Origin: CADEED01 sp963711635
GTDB lineage: Bacteria > Pseudomonadota > Gammaproteobacteria > Steroidobacterales > Steroidobacteraceae
Assembly (NCBI GenBank): GCA_963711635.1
Contig: CAVQEZ010000005.1
Span: 186,001 to 250,000, forward strand
Length of the DNA: 64,000 nucleotides
Reading direction: 5' to 3'
The notes under the pieces are model-generated. The model saw nothing but the letters and a program-made list of their open reading frames with translations, ran no database searches and had not been told where the DNA came from. Below are positions 16,567-26,370 of this stretch, piece after piece (the stretch's first letter is position 1; each line of letters starts with the position of its first letter). A program made the position numbers and the translations under genes.

Positions 16567-19500
16567 TTATTTAGGACTGTGCGCCGTCGCGGCCGGGGCG
16601 CCCGGCGTAGTCAGCGCGACGGGCCCGGCCGCGGCGCCGCCGGGTGCCTTCACGAATTCCTTGCGATCCATGACCGAATACAACACCGGGATGACGATCA
16701 GCGTGAGGAAGGTCGCCACGAGGTTGCCCGCGATCACCGTGATGGCCATGGGCCTGCGTATCTCGGCGCCTTCGCCGATGCCGATGGCCATGGGTATGAG
16801 TCCGACGATGGTGCTCACGCTGGTGATCAGGATGGGACGCAGGCGCGTGCGCCCGGCGAGCTTGATGGCGTCGATTCGCTGCAGGCCGCGTTCACGCGCC
16901 TGGTTGATGGCGTCGATGAGCACGATCGCGTTGTTGACGACGATACCGGCCAACATGATGAGGCCGATCAACGCGACGGAATTGATGGTGGTGCCCGTGA
17001 TGTACAGCCCCCAGACCGATCCGATCAGGCCCATTGGAATCGTGAAGAGAATCACGAACGGATGCAGCAGCGATTCGAACTGTGAGGCCATCACCAGGTA
17101 GACCAGGAACACGGCGAGGGCAAAGGCCAGCCCCAGCGAACGGAAGCTCTGCGTCATTTCCTCGCTCTGGCCGGACACCGAACCGAGGATGCCCACCGGC
17201 AGCGTGGTCGCGTCCAGGATGCCCTGGGCCTCGCGCGTGGCATTGCCGAGGTCGCCGTCGGCCGGCGCCGCGGAAATCACCGCCACGCGCTCCTGGTTCG
17301 CGCGGCGGATTTCGGCCGGGCCGGTGGCGAGCCGCACTTCGGCAACAGCGGACAGCGGAACCGGGCGTTCCGAGCCCGGGTTCACCACGAGATTCCTCAC
17401 TTCCTCGATGGATGCGGCGCGCGTATCCACGCTGCGCACCAATACGTCGATCTTCTTTTCCTGCAGCCGGTAGCGGGTGGCGACGCTGCCGCGCACGTTC
17501 GACACCACGCGATCCGCGATGTCGCGCACCGCGAGCCCGAGCTGCGAGGCGCGCTCCTGGTCGAACACGATCTGGATCTCCGGATGGCCGCCTTCGATGC
17601 TCGATCGAATGTCGCGGAACGCGCCGGAGCGCTCCATGCGATCGCGCATCGTGTTCGCTGCCAGTGAGAGGCGCTCGAGATCGTAGCCGGCGAGGATCAC
17701 TTCCACCGGCGTCGAGAGCGTGAGCAACGACGGTCGGCGTGAACTCGTACTGCGCGCCGGGGATGCCCGCCAGCTGCTCGCGCATCTGCTGCATGGCGCG
17801 CTCTTCGCCGGCCTGGTCGATGGGCGCGCGGAGCTTCACGTCGAGATTGCCGGCGTTCTCGCCCGAGTCCACGGGATTCGCGTCGAGGCGGTTGCCGGTA
17901 CCGGCAACTGCATAGGCACTGTCGAGGTTGGGTAGTTTGAGTGCCGCTTCGTGGATGTAGCGCACCTGGCGGTCGGTGGTCTCGAGCGGCGAGCCCGCCG
18001 GCAGACGCATCTTGACCGTGAACTCACCTTGCGAGAGCTGCGGGATCAGCTCGCTGCCGAGTCGGGGAAGGATCAGCGCCGTGGCGGCGAGCATCCCGAA
18101 GGCCGCGAACAGCACGGCCGCGCGGCGTTCCAGCGCCCAATCGAGCAGCGCGGGATAGTGCCGCTCGAGGAAGTTGTAGGCCTTTTGCGTGATCCATACG
18201 AAAGGCGACAGCAACACGGCCAGCAGCTTGCCCGCCAGGCCGCCCAGCAGCCGCAGCTGGCGGACCAGGAACGTGATCAGCCAGCGCAACGACCATGCAA
18301 CCCACCGCGCAATCCGGCGCAGCAGGCGCCACGGCGCGTTCAGCCAGGAAGGCGGCGCCTGCGCCGAGCTCGTGCCCGTTGGGCGTACCAGGGCATTCAC
18401 GTTGACGTTCGCCAGCATGCCGCGCAGGTAGCGGCGCAGGGCGGCCAGCGTCTCGCGCGGCTCGCCGGCGTCGGGCGCGCGGTCGACGGGCTCACCGAGG
18501 CGCGCGCGCCAGGCCGTGAGCATGGGGACCAGTGTGATCCCCACCATCAGCGATATCAGCTGCGCGAACGTGACGGTGAGCGCCTGGTCGCGGAACAGCT
18601 GGCCGGCAATGCCGCTGACGAACACCATCGGGAAAAACACGGCCACCGACGTGAGCGTGGAGGCCGTCACCGCGGTGGCGACTTCGGCCGTACCCTCGCG
18701 CGCCGCGTCGATGGTAGACAGGCCGGCCTCCTTGCGGCGCGCGATCGCCTCGAGGATGACCACGGAGTTGTCGATGAGCATGCCCACCGACAGCGCGATG
18801 CCCCCCAGCGACATCACATTCAGCGTGAGGTCGAAGGCGTACATCATCACGAAGATTCCGACCACGGTGACCGGGATCACCACGCCGGTGACGATGGTGG
18901 CCCATGCGTCGCGCAGGAAGAAATACAGCACCAGGATGGACAGCAGGCCACCGAGAATGGCGGCGTCCTTCACGTCGCTCACCGCGCTGGCGATGAACTT
19001 CGACTGGTCGTACACCGGCACGAGCCTGGTGCCGCCGGGCAGGGTCTTGCCCAGGGACTCGAGTTTGTCGGTGATGCCGTGCGCGAGTTGCACGGTGTTG
19101 GCGTCGCCCTCCTTGTAGATGGCCAGCTCGATGCATTCCTCGCCGTTCAGGCGGGTGATGGCGGTGCGGTCCTTGTAGCCCCTTTCGACGCGCGCGACGT
19201 CCTTCAGGTACACCGGCTGCTGGTCGACGATGGCGATCACCGAGTTCGCCATGTCTTCGAGCGTGTCGAATTCGTTGACGGTGCGCACCAGGAAGCGTTG
19301 CGTGCCCTGCTCGAGGCGGCCGCCCGAGAGGTTGACGTTCTCGGCGCCGATGCGTCGCGCCACCTGTTCGATGGACAGCCGCAGCTGCGCCAGGCGCTGC
19401 TGGTCGACATAGATCTGCACTTCGTCTTCGAAACCGCCGCTGACCTTGACCGCGGCCGAGCCTTCCACCGATTCGATTTCCGGTTTGATCCGGTCGTCGG

Positions 19501-19975
19501 CAAAGCGGCGCAGGAATTTCAGGCGGTCCTCGGTGCTGCCGGTTTCGTCGACGAAGGCCACCCGCATCACCGGCTCGCTCGACGGATCGAAACGCAGCAA
19601 CAGCGGGCGCGTCGCCTCCACCGGCAACCACAGCAGGTCGAGGCGCTCGCGCACCTCGATGCCCGCGAAATCCATGTCCGTGCCCCAGGTGAATTCGATG
19701 ATCACGTCGGACTGGCCGGAGCGCGACACCGAGCGCACCGAACGCACGTTGCGCACCACGCCCGCGGCTTCTTCGACCGGCCGCGAGATCAGGTTCTCGA
19801 TCTCGGTGGGTGCGGCGCCGGGTAGTTCGGTGCGGATGGTGAGCGTGGGGTAGGAAAGGTCGGGCAGCAGGTTGACCTTGAGCCGCGACAGCGAGATGAA
19901 CCCCAGCAGGGTGATAGCCACCGTCGCCATGGCGATGGTGACTCGCCGGCGGATCGCGAAGTCGACGAGCGTCAT
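16567..19975 (-). CDS. RND efflux transporter permease subunit (first pump; frameshifted in this sequence, with enlarged central loop)
   Basis: Two overlapping frames together give one pump of about 1135 residues. The N-terminal frame runs from 19975 to a break at about 17726-17731. There one extra base separates QYEFTPTV from LTLSTPVEVILAGYDLERL in the next frame, which continues to 16567. The rest is conserved: TM1 (RRRVTIAMATVAITLLGFI), TM4 (GIALSVGMLIDNSVVILEA) and TM10-11 (LIMLAGIVVNNAIVLID). The protein is about 100 residues longer than usual because of an insertion between TM6 and TM7 (about residues 500-630). The insertion is Arg- and Trp-rich with a hydrophobic stretch ending KLLAVLLSPFVWI. 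The frameshift is probably a sequence error. Confidence 0.85.
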
Positions 19976-19987
19976 GGCGGCGCTCCG

Positions 19988-21070
19988 CTAACGCTTGACG
20001 GTTTGTTCGAGCGTGACGACGCGGACCGGATTGCCGTCCTTGAGACCGTTCTGGCCGACGACGACCACCTGCTCGGCGCCCTCGAGCCCCTGGGTGACTT
20101 CGACGCGACCGGCGTTCGCCAGCCCGGTCTTGATCGCGCGTTGCTCGGCCTTGCCGGCACTCACCACGAACACATTCGACGAGCCGTCGGAGTCGAGCAG
20201 CGCGACGCGCGGGATCGTCAGGGTGTCGGCGCGACGTTCGAACACGATGCCCACGCGTGCAAACATGCCGGGCTTGAGGTCGCCTTTCGGATCGTCGACC
20301 TCGAGCGTGACCTTGAAGGTCGCGGTGGCGGCGTCGACCATGGGCGCCACGAGTTTCACGTGCGCGGGAAAGCTGCGGCCGGCGAGGGCATCGGCGGCGA
20401 CGCTGGCGGCCTGTCCCGGCTTGAGCCGCGCCAGCTCGCGCTCGGGCACGAACACGCTGGCCTTGAGCGGCGTGGGATCGGTGACGCGAAACACCGCCGA
20501 GCCCACCGCCAGTTCCTTGCCCAGCTTCACGTGGCGTTCCGTCACGACACCGGCAAAAGGCGCGCGGATCGCGCTGTACGAAAGATTGAGCTGCGCGAGA
20601 TCGTGCGCGGCGCGCTGATTGTCGAGATCGTACTTGAGATTCTCGAACGCGCCGGCGGACACCAGCCCCTTCTCGTTCAGCTCGACCTGTCGATTGAAAT
20701 CACGCTCGGCCTTGGCGAGCGCGGCGCGCGTCTGGGCGGCCTGCAGCCGCAACTGCCGATCGTCGAGTTGCGCGAGCACCTGGCCGGCGCGCACGCGATC
20801 GCCTTCCTCGACGAAAATCTGGCGTACCTCACCGCCCACCTTGGCGATGATTTCGGCGTCGGCCTCGGCTTCGAGGGTCGCCGTGCCGCTGTACATGGCG
20901 AGCATCTCGCCGCGCACGGGTCTGGCAACTTCGACGGGTATGGCGGCTTCGGCCTTGGCCTGGGCGTCTTTTTCCGCGGCGGTCTTGTCCCCGGCGACTC
21001 CATCCCTGGCGCAGGCGCTCAAGCCGAGTACGAGCAGTGCGATGCCGGCTCGGAGAAGAATGTTTGCCAT
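19988..21070 (-). CDS. RND efflux periplasmic adaptor lipoprotein
   Basis: 360 residues. A lipoprotein signal peptide ends in LSAC with Cys at 20. The membrane-fusion-protein order is clear: a lipoyl half-motif VGGEVRQIFVEEGDRVRAGQ, a helical hairpin about 105-160, a second lipoyl half LSYSAIRAPFAGVV, then the beta-barrel and membrane-proximal domains (PRVALLDSDG). It bridges the inner-membrane pumps to an outer-membrane factor. It is the first gene of the efflux operon, 12 bases before the first pump, and is preceded by a promoter whose -35 lies inside a palindrome. Confidence 0.93.
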   Translation of the reverse strand: MANILLRAGIALLVLGLSACARDGVAGDKTAAEKDAQAKAEAAIPVEVARPVRGEMLAMYSGTATLEAEADAEIIAKVGGEVRQIFVEEGDRVRAGQVLAQLDDRQLRLQAAQTRAALAKAERDFNRQVELNEKGLVSAGAFENLKYDLDNQRAAHDLAQLNLSYSAIRAPFAGVVTERHVKLGKELAVGSAVFRVTDPTPLKASVFVPERELARLKPGQAASVAADALAGRSFPAHVKLVAPMVDAATATFKVTLEVDDPKGDLKPGMFARVGIVFERRADTLTIPRVALLDSDGSSNVFVVSAGKAEQRAIKTGLANAGRVEVTQGLEGAEQVVVVGQNGLKDGNPVRVVTLEQTVKR

Positions 21071-21135
21071 GGCCCCATCCCCTGGTCGTTGCCTTTGAGA
21101 CGAGGCAGCGACCGCATTGGTTGCGAGAGGGGCGA

Positions 21136-21174
21136 AGTCTATGGGGCATTGGTGTTGTAGTCAACTACAACACC
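21136..21174 (-). promoter_or_regulatory. Promoter and palindromic operator of the RND efflux operon
   Basis: A perfect inverted repeat has 11-bp arms (21151-21161 and 21164-21174) around a 2-bp centre. On the minus strand the centre contains TTGACT (21164-21159), followed after exactly 17 bases by TAGACT (21141-21136), a good sigma-70 promoter. The predicted transcript starts about 60 bases before the adaptor ATG. A dimeric repressor bound here would cover the -35 box, the usual control of drug pumps by TetR- or MarR-like proteins. No such gene is next to it. Confidence 0.65.
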
Positions 21175-21193
21175 ATCCCGGTCTGAGAAAGCC

Positions 21194-23317
21194 TCAGCCG
21201 GGGTCTTTCTTCTCGCTGCGCACGGTGCGCGTCGGGACCGAGTGGATCGGCCGCACGCCGCTCACCATGTCAGTCATGACCTCGGCCGCCTGGTCGAGCA
21301 CGGTGTCGGGGAATTTGGCCTCGGCCAATTCCTCGGAAGTCTTGAGTGCGGGCAGGTTCTGCGCGGCACGGCGCGCGTTCTCACGCGCCAGGCGATCCTT
21401 TTCGACCTTTTCCCTTTCGGTCTTGCGCTGCTGCAGGTTCAGCGACAGGGAAGTCTGCTTGCGCATCGCATCGTTGGCGGCGAGATCGGCCACCAACCAG
21501 CGGTAGTCCGGATCCTTGTCCGCACGCACCTTCTCCTCGCTGGCGAGCGCGGCAATGTTGGGCTGCGCATTCTTGGCTTCGCTGCGGAAGGGCACACCGG
21601 GGATGCGATCCCAGGGCAGGGCGCCTTCGAGCGCGCTCTCGCCGAATTCTTCCATGTCGATCTGCGAGGGCAGCGTGACGTCAGGCTCGACTCCGCGGTG
21701 CTGCGTGCTCTCGCCCGTCACGCGGTAGAACTTGCCGATGGTGACGGTCAGCTGGCCATTGACCGGGCGCGGCGACCAGCGATCGAGGGGCACCAGGTTC
21801 TGCACCGTGCCCTTGCCGAAAGTGCGCTGGCCCAGCACGACGCCTCGATGGTAGTCCTGGATGGCGCCGGCGAAGATTTCCGAGGCCGACGCGCTGAAGC
21901 GATCGACCAGTACCGCGAGCGGGCCGGAGTAGGCGACACCGGGCTCCGGATCGTCCTGCACCTCGAGCTCGCCCGTGGTCACCTTGAGCTGGACCACCGG
22001 GCCCTTGTCGACGAACAGCCCGGTGAGCGCGGTGGCTTCGGGTAGATAGCCGCCGCCGTTGCCGCGCAGGTCGAGCACCAGGCCGTCGATCTTCTCGCCC
22101 TTGAGCTCGTTGATCAGGCGGCGCACGTCGCGCGTGGTGGAGCGGAATTCCTTGTCGCCGGAGTTCTGCGCCTCGACGTCCTGGTAGAACGCGGGCACGT
22201 TGATGATGCCGACGCGGATTTCCTTGTCGCCGCGCTTGATCGTGCGCAGCTCTTTCTGCGCGGCCTGCGCTTCCAGCGTGACCTTGTTGCGCGTGAATTC
22301 CAGCGTCTTTTCCTGCGCGCCGGGCGCGGCGCCGGCCGGCAACACCTGCAGGCGTACCTGCGTGCCGGCGCGGCCGCGAATCAGCTGCACGACGTCGTCG
22401 ATACGCCAGCCGAGCACGTCGGTGACCGGGCCTTCCTTGCCCTGGCCGACGCCGGTGATGCGATCCTTCACGGATAGCGTACCGGCCACGGCGGCCGGTC
22501 CGCCTTCGATGACGTTCATGATGGTCACGTAGTCGTCGACGAGCTGCAGCGACGCGCCGATGCCGTCGTAGTTCAGGCTCATCTGGATGCGATATTCCTC
22601 GGAGCTGCGCGGCGAGAAATAGCTCGAATGCGGGTCGTAGGCGCGCGCATAGGAATTCATCAGCGACTCGAACACGTCGTCGGCGCTGACCTGGTCGACG
22701 CGTTTCAGCGTGGTCTCGTAGCGCTTCTTGAGCAGCTTGGTGGTTTCTTCCCAGTTCTTGCCGGTGAGCAGCAGCGACAGAGCGTCGTTCTTCACGCGCT
22801 TGCGCCACCAGTCATCGAGATCGGCCTGGGAGCTCGCCCAGGGCGCCTTCTCGCGATCGAATTCGAAACTCTCGTTGAGAGTCCAGTCCGGTTCCTTGTC
22901 GAGCTGCGCGATTGCATACTTGATGCGGTCGCGGTTGCGCTGCTGGAAGCGCGCAAAGATGGCGAACGCCGGATCGACGTCACCGCTGCGGATCATGTCG
23001 TCGAAACGCAGCCGGTACTGCTCGAACTCCGCCACGTCGGTAGCGAGCAGGCTGGAGTGCTGGCCGTCGATGCTCTCCAGGTACCGCGCGTAGACGACGG
23101 CGGACAACCGGTCGTCGAGCTTGGAGCCGCTGTAGTGCATGCCCTCGAGCATGGAACCGACCTTGCGCGCCACCGAGCGGTGTCGCTCGCTCGGTACCAC
23201 CGAACCGGCCGGGAGCTGGGTATTGGCTGGTGCCTGGGCGGATCCGGTCAGGACCAGCAGGGCGGCGAGCATCGAGGGTGCAAGCCAGCGGGAAGAGCGG
23301 GTGAGCGATGAATTCAT
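21194..23317 (-). CDS. prc: Carboxy-terminal processing protease Prc (Tsp)
   Basis: 707 residues, periplasmic S41 serine protease that removes or degrades proteins from the C-terminus, including SsrA-tagged proteins and penicillin-binding protein precursors in E. coli. The signal peptide ends near AQA at residue 29. The PDZ domain is around NYDGIGASLQLVDDYVTIMN. The catalytic Ser is in SASASEIFAGA, and the Lys of the dyad is in RTFGKGTVQNL. The C-terminal Lys/Glu-rich DUF3340 part is present. I prefer the ATG at 23317, which starts directly before the signal peptide. Confidence 0.94.
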   Translation of the reverse strand: MNSSLTRSSRWLAPSMLAALLVLTGSAQAPANTQLPAGSVVPSERHRSVARKVGSMLEGMHYSGSKLDDRLSAVVYARYLESIDGQHSSLLATDVAEFEQYRLRFDDMIRSGDVDPAFAIFARFQQRNRDRIKYAIAQLDKEPDWTLNESFEFDREKAPWASSQADLDDWWRKRVKNDALSLLLTGKNWEETTKLLKKRYETTLKRVDQVSADDVFESLMNSYARAYDPHSSYFSPRSSEEYRIQMSLNYDGIGASLQLVDDYVTIMNVIEGGPAAVAGTLSVKDRITGVGQGKEGPVTDVLGWRIDDVVQLIRGRAGTQVRLQVLPAGAAPGAQEKTLEFTRNKVTLEAQAAQKELRTIKRGDKEIRVGIINVPAFYQDVEAQNSGDKEFRSTTRDVRRLINELKGEKIDGLVLDLRGNGGGYLPEATALTGLFVDKGPVVQLKVTTGELEVQDDPEPGVAYSGPLAVLVDRFSASASEIFAGAIQDYHRGVVLGQRTFGKGTVQNLVPLDRWSPRPVNGQLTVTIGKFYRVTGESTQHRGVEPDVTLPSQIDMEEFGESALEGALPWDRIPGVPFRSEAKNAQPNIAALASEEKVRADKDPDYRWLVADLAANDAMRKQTSLSLNLQQRKTEREKVEKDRLARENARRAAQNLPALKTSEELAEAKFPDTVLDQAAEVMTDMVSGVRPIHSVPTRTVRSEKKDPG

Positions 23318-23419
23318 GCTGCGAGGTGTCTCGAGTCGGAAGAAGGGTCCGTACAATTCAACACTAAGGCCGCGTGACGGCCAGCTTCAAGTGGCATCTC
23401 CCCAAACTTGGGTCAATAC

Positions 23420-23710
23420 ATGCGCCCATTGGTCGTTCTCCTTGGAATCGTGATGGGTTCGACAGTCTCCATCGCGGTTGCGTTGCTGCTGACCGGGGTG
23501 GTTTTTCTGCTCCTGCCCGAATACAGCGCTCGCCTGTCGGACGAAAGCGGGCCGCTCATGTGGGCCTGCCTGCTGTCCGTATTGCTCGCGGCAAGCGCGT
23601 CTACCAGCTTTTACGGGGAATTGCGCCAACGGGGCTGGCGCCACGCGGCTCACGTGGGGCTGACACTGATGTTGGCCATCGCCCTATGGACTTACTGGCC
23701 CAAGGCCTGA
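23420..23710 (+). CDS. Small three-helix membrane protein, unknown
   Basis: 96 residues, with hydrophobic stretches near 3-33, 45-60 and 75-92 and a short charged loop LPEYSARLSDESGP. It starts at ATG 23420 and is divergent from prc. I recognise no family. An in-frame TTG at 23408 would add four residues. The hydrophobic pattern is too regular for a chance reading frame, but function cannot be proposed. Confidence 0.6.
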   Translation: MRPLVVLLGIVMGSTVSIAVALLLTGVVFLLLPEYSARLSDESGPLMWACLLSVLLAASASTSFYGELRQRGWRHAAHVGLTLMLAIALWTYWPKA

Positions 23711-23865
23711 TCTGGGATCGCATGCAGGTATTCGAGCGCCTGCGGTGCAACTTGGTTCCTACCGCCCGACAACGGCCGGGCGCGTCCGGGGCGGCCCCGA
23801 GGGGAAGCCCCGCGGCGGACCTTGGTCCGATGGTATTGGCCGGGAAATCGCGGCCGGGGTGTGTG

Positions 23866-24090
23866 TCAGCGGCGATCGCGCCGGATGCGCCACGTTTCGC
23901 GCAGGGATTTGCCTTGCGCGCTGTTGTACGGATCGCAACCCTGAGACTCGAGGGTCGGGAACAGGAAATCACCTAACAAGGTGACCTTCATGTCCTGGCT
24001 CTTCGCGGGCGCCTTGTTATCCGGTCGATCGAGCTCACGCGCCTTGGCGCGTTCTTCGGCCTTCAGGTCCGCGAGGTAATACTCGCTCAT
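23866..24090 (-). CDS. Small hydrophilic protein, unknown
   Basis: 74 residues, charged N-terminus (MSEYYLADLKAEERAKAREL) and a basic C-terminus containing CDPYNSAQGKSLRETW. Short proteins ending in a DPYNS-type tail are found in related gammaproteobacteria as far as I recall, without known function. The start is ATG 24090. It stands alone between two small membrane-protein genes; about 155 bases upstream of its 3' side and 135 bases on the other side hold nothing I can name. Confidence 0.5.
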   Translation of the reverse strand: MSEYYLADLKAEERAKARELDRPDNKAPAKSQDMKVTLLGDFLFPTLESQGCDPYNSAQGKSLRETWRIRRDRR

Positions 24091-24225
24091 TGGTCGCAAA
24101 TCCCCATTTTCGTCAACACTCCCCGCAGAGATTGTCGCCGAAATGCGTCACGGAATTGCGCTCGGGGCAACGCCGCCGGGGACGATATCGTGAACGGGTT
24201 CACGTTTCGCCGGGGCTGGTTTTAC

Positions 24226-24594
24226 TTATACCTTGCGCAGGATGAAGCGGCAGAGCCGGACGAAGCTCAGGAAGACGAAGGGGCCGGCCGCCACGATCCA
24301 GCAACTCGGCCGCAGCTGGATCAGGCCCTTGTAGAAGTCGTAGAACAGCGTGAACAGGTTGCTGTCGGCTTCGAAGACGGTTCCGTGGCTGTAGGCACCG
24401 AGCGTGTAGCGACCGGCGAGATAGATGAGCGCCGGCATGACGATCAACCCGACCAGGAACGCGAGGCCGAGCGTCATTGCTTCGAATTTTGGCCGCGACA
24501 GCGAGAAGTAGTAGTCGCGTGCGCGCTCGAACCAGGTGAACAACTTTCGTCCAAGCCCCCGTAGTCCCGCCGGCCGGCGGGAAAGCGCGCGCAT
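24226..24594 (-). CDS. Two-helix membrane protein, unknown
   Basis: 122 residues. A basic N-terminus precedes a first membrane segment (MTLGLAFLVGLIVMPALIYL, about 40-60) and a second (CWIVAAGPFVFLSFVRL, about 98-115), with an amphipathic linker FTLFYDFYKGLIQLRP. Its start lies only 8 bases from the divergent oxidoreductase start, so the true start may be further in. No family recognised. Confidence 0.6.
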   Translation of the reverse strand: MRALSRRPAGLRGLGRKLFTWFERARDYYFSLSRPKFEAMTLGLAFLVGLIVMPALIYLAGRYTLGAYSHGTVFEADSNLFTLFYDFYKGLIQLRPSCWIVAAGPFVFLSFVRLCRFILRKV

Positions 24595-24602
24595 AATAGC
24601 GC

Positions 24603-25567
24603 ATGAGCAAAATCAGGGCGGCGGTTGTCGGCGTCGGTTATCTCGGGCGCTTTCATGCGCAGAAGTACGCGCAGATCTCCGGTTGCGAGCTGGTGGCCGT
24701 GGTCGACGGACGCGAGGAAGTCCGCAATGCCGTGGCCGCTGAAGTACACAGCACGCGCCGTCGGCGACTATCGTGAATTGCTCGGCAAGGTGGATGCCGT
24801 CAGCGTGGTCACGCCCACTCCGGCGCATTTCGAGATCGCCGATGCTTTCCTCGCTGCCGGCGCACACGTGCTGGTGGAAAAGCCCATCACCGAAACTCCC
24901 GCGCAGGCGCGTGCGCTGATCGCGCGAGCCGCGCGAGCAGCGCCGCATCCTGCAGGTCGGTCACCTGGAACGCTTCAATGCCGCCATCCTGGCCGCCGAA
25001 CCGCACATCAGCACGCCGCGCTTCATGGAGTGCCAGCGCCTGGCGCCGTACAAGGAGCGCGGCACCGACGTGAACGTCGTGCTCGACCTCATGATCCACG
25101 ACATCGACCTGGTGCAGTCGCTGGCGGGCAGCGAGATCGTGAGCATCGATGCCATCGGCAGCCCGGTGTTCTCCGGCGAAATCGACATCGCCAACGCGCG
25201 CATCCGTTTCGCGAATGGTTGTGTGGCGAACACCACGGCCAGCCGCGTCAGCCTCAAAACTGAACGCAAGCTGAGGATCTTCGAAGATGCCGCCTATATT
25301 TCGCTCGACCTGCAGCAGAAAATTCTGACACTGATCCGCAAGCGCGATACGCCGCCGGCTCCCGGCCAGCTGCCGGTCAGCATCGAGGAAGCGAATCTGG
25401 AGCAGGGGGATGCCCTGAAAAGCGAAATCGAGTCGTTCCTCGACTGCATAAGGAACGACGGCCGTCCCATCGTGTCAGGAGAAGATGGGCTGCGAGCTCT
25501 CGAGACCGCGATCCGAATCACCGAGCAGGTGCACGCCAACCTGGGGGCGACCCGGAAAACGGCTTGA
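24603..25567 (+). CDS. Gfo/Idh/MocA family NAD(P)-dependent oxidoreductase (frameshifted in this sequence)
   Basis: One gene of about 320 residues split by two extra bases, near 24745-24760 and 24936-24941. Frame 1 opens with the Rossmann motif VVGVGYLGRFHAQKYAQ. Frame 2 holds VSVVTPTPAHFEIADAFLAAG and the family signature HVLVEKPITETPAQ. Frame 3 carries the C-terminal domain (LMIHDIDLVQSLAG). The order and spacing fit sugar or inositol-type dehydrogenases, and the short form recalls proteins found in lipid A or O-antigen clusters. The substrate is unknown. A -10-like CATAAT sits 5 bases before the ATG. Confidence 0.82.
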
Positions 25568-25611
25568 AGGCCATGGGTTGAAGGAGGGGGCGGCGCACCT
25601 ACATATCCCGC

Positions 25612-26325
25612 ATGAACACACTCATCCGACCGCTGACTGACGTGCGACGGACTCTCGACATCGATCTCGTTGCGGACTTCACCTGTCCCTGGTCGTGGCT
25701 GGGCATGGCCCAGCTGACGCGCGCGTTGGGGAGCCTCTCGGGTGACGTCGAGACGCGCCTGCGCTGGCACCCGTTCCGCATGGCGCCCAAGGCGGCGACC
25801 ACGAATCCGCGCAGCTTCCATGACTACCTGGCCGAGCGGCTGCCGGCCGGTATCAGCGTGCCCTTTGCCGAGAAGAGCCTGACCGAGGCCGGACGCGAGC
25901 TGGGACTGGAGTTTCACTTCGAGAAGCTGGGCACCTTGCCCAGCACCGCGGAGGCCCATCGCCTGGTGCAGCTGGCGGTAGAGGAAGGTCGGCATGCGAA
26001 TGTGGCGGCGGCGATCTTTCGCGCTTACTTCGAGCGCGGCGCCAACATCGGCGATGTCAACGTGCTCAACGAGCTCGGCATCGAGGCGGGACTGAGCGAA
26101 AAACTCCTGCAGACGTTTCGCGACACGCGCGAAGGCGATTCGGCACTGGCCGGCAGCGAAGAGCGACTGCGCGGCTTCGGCGTGCGCACCGTGCCAAACC
26201 TGCTGTTCGGCGGGCGCGTGCTGGTGCCGGGCACCGTGAACGTGGCCACCTACGTGCACGCGCTCGACCAGGCGCTGTTTCCGGCCGGCGAAGAGGACGC
26301 TGCCGAGAAGCCGACGCTGCACTGA
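25612..26325 (+). CDS. DsbA family oxidoreductase (FrnE/HCCA isomerase-like)
   Basis: 237 residues of thioredoxin fold with a helical insertion. The start of the domain reads VADFTCPWSWLGMAQL, so the usual CPWC active site of FrnE-like disulfide oxidoreductases is CPWS and only one Cys remains there. The cis-Pro loop is GVRTVPNLLFGG near residue 190. The substitution favours an isomerase or glutathione-dependent role over disulfide exchange. There is no signal peptide, so it is cytoplasmic. Confidence 0.82.
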   Translation: MNTLIRPLTDVRRTLDIDLVADFTCPWSWLGMAQLTRALGSLSGDVETRLRWHPFRMAPKAATTNPRSFHDYLAERLPAGISVPFAEKSLTEAGRELGLEFHFEKLGTLPSTAEAHRLVQLAVEEGRHANVAAAIFRAYFERGANIGDVNVLNELGIEAGLSEKLLQTFRDTREGDSALAGSEERLRGFGVRTVPNLLFGGRVLVPGTVNVATYVHALDQALFPAGEEDAAEKPTLH

Positions 26326-26370
26326 GCGCTTTCTGGCAGCAGCCGCGCGGAGGCGCTACCTTACGGCCGC

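Noticed and set aside
13473..19825. Long plus-strand open frames opposite the RND pumps
   Set aside because: Low-complexity His/Gln/Arg-rich translations, explained as shadows of the pumps on the other strand.
23711..23865. Small RNA in the GC-rich gap after the small membrane protein
   Set aside because: Some self-complementary GC tracts exist, but there is no promoter, terminator or known RNA motif.
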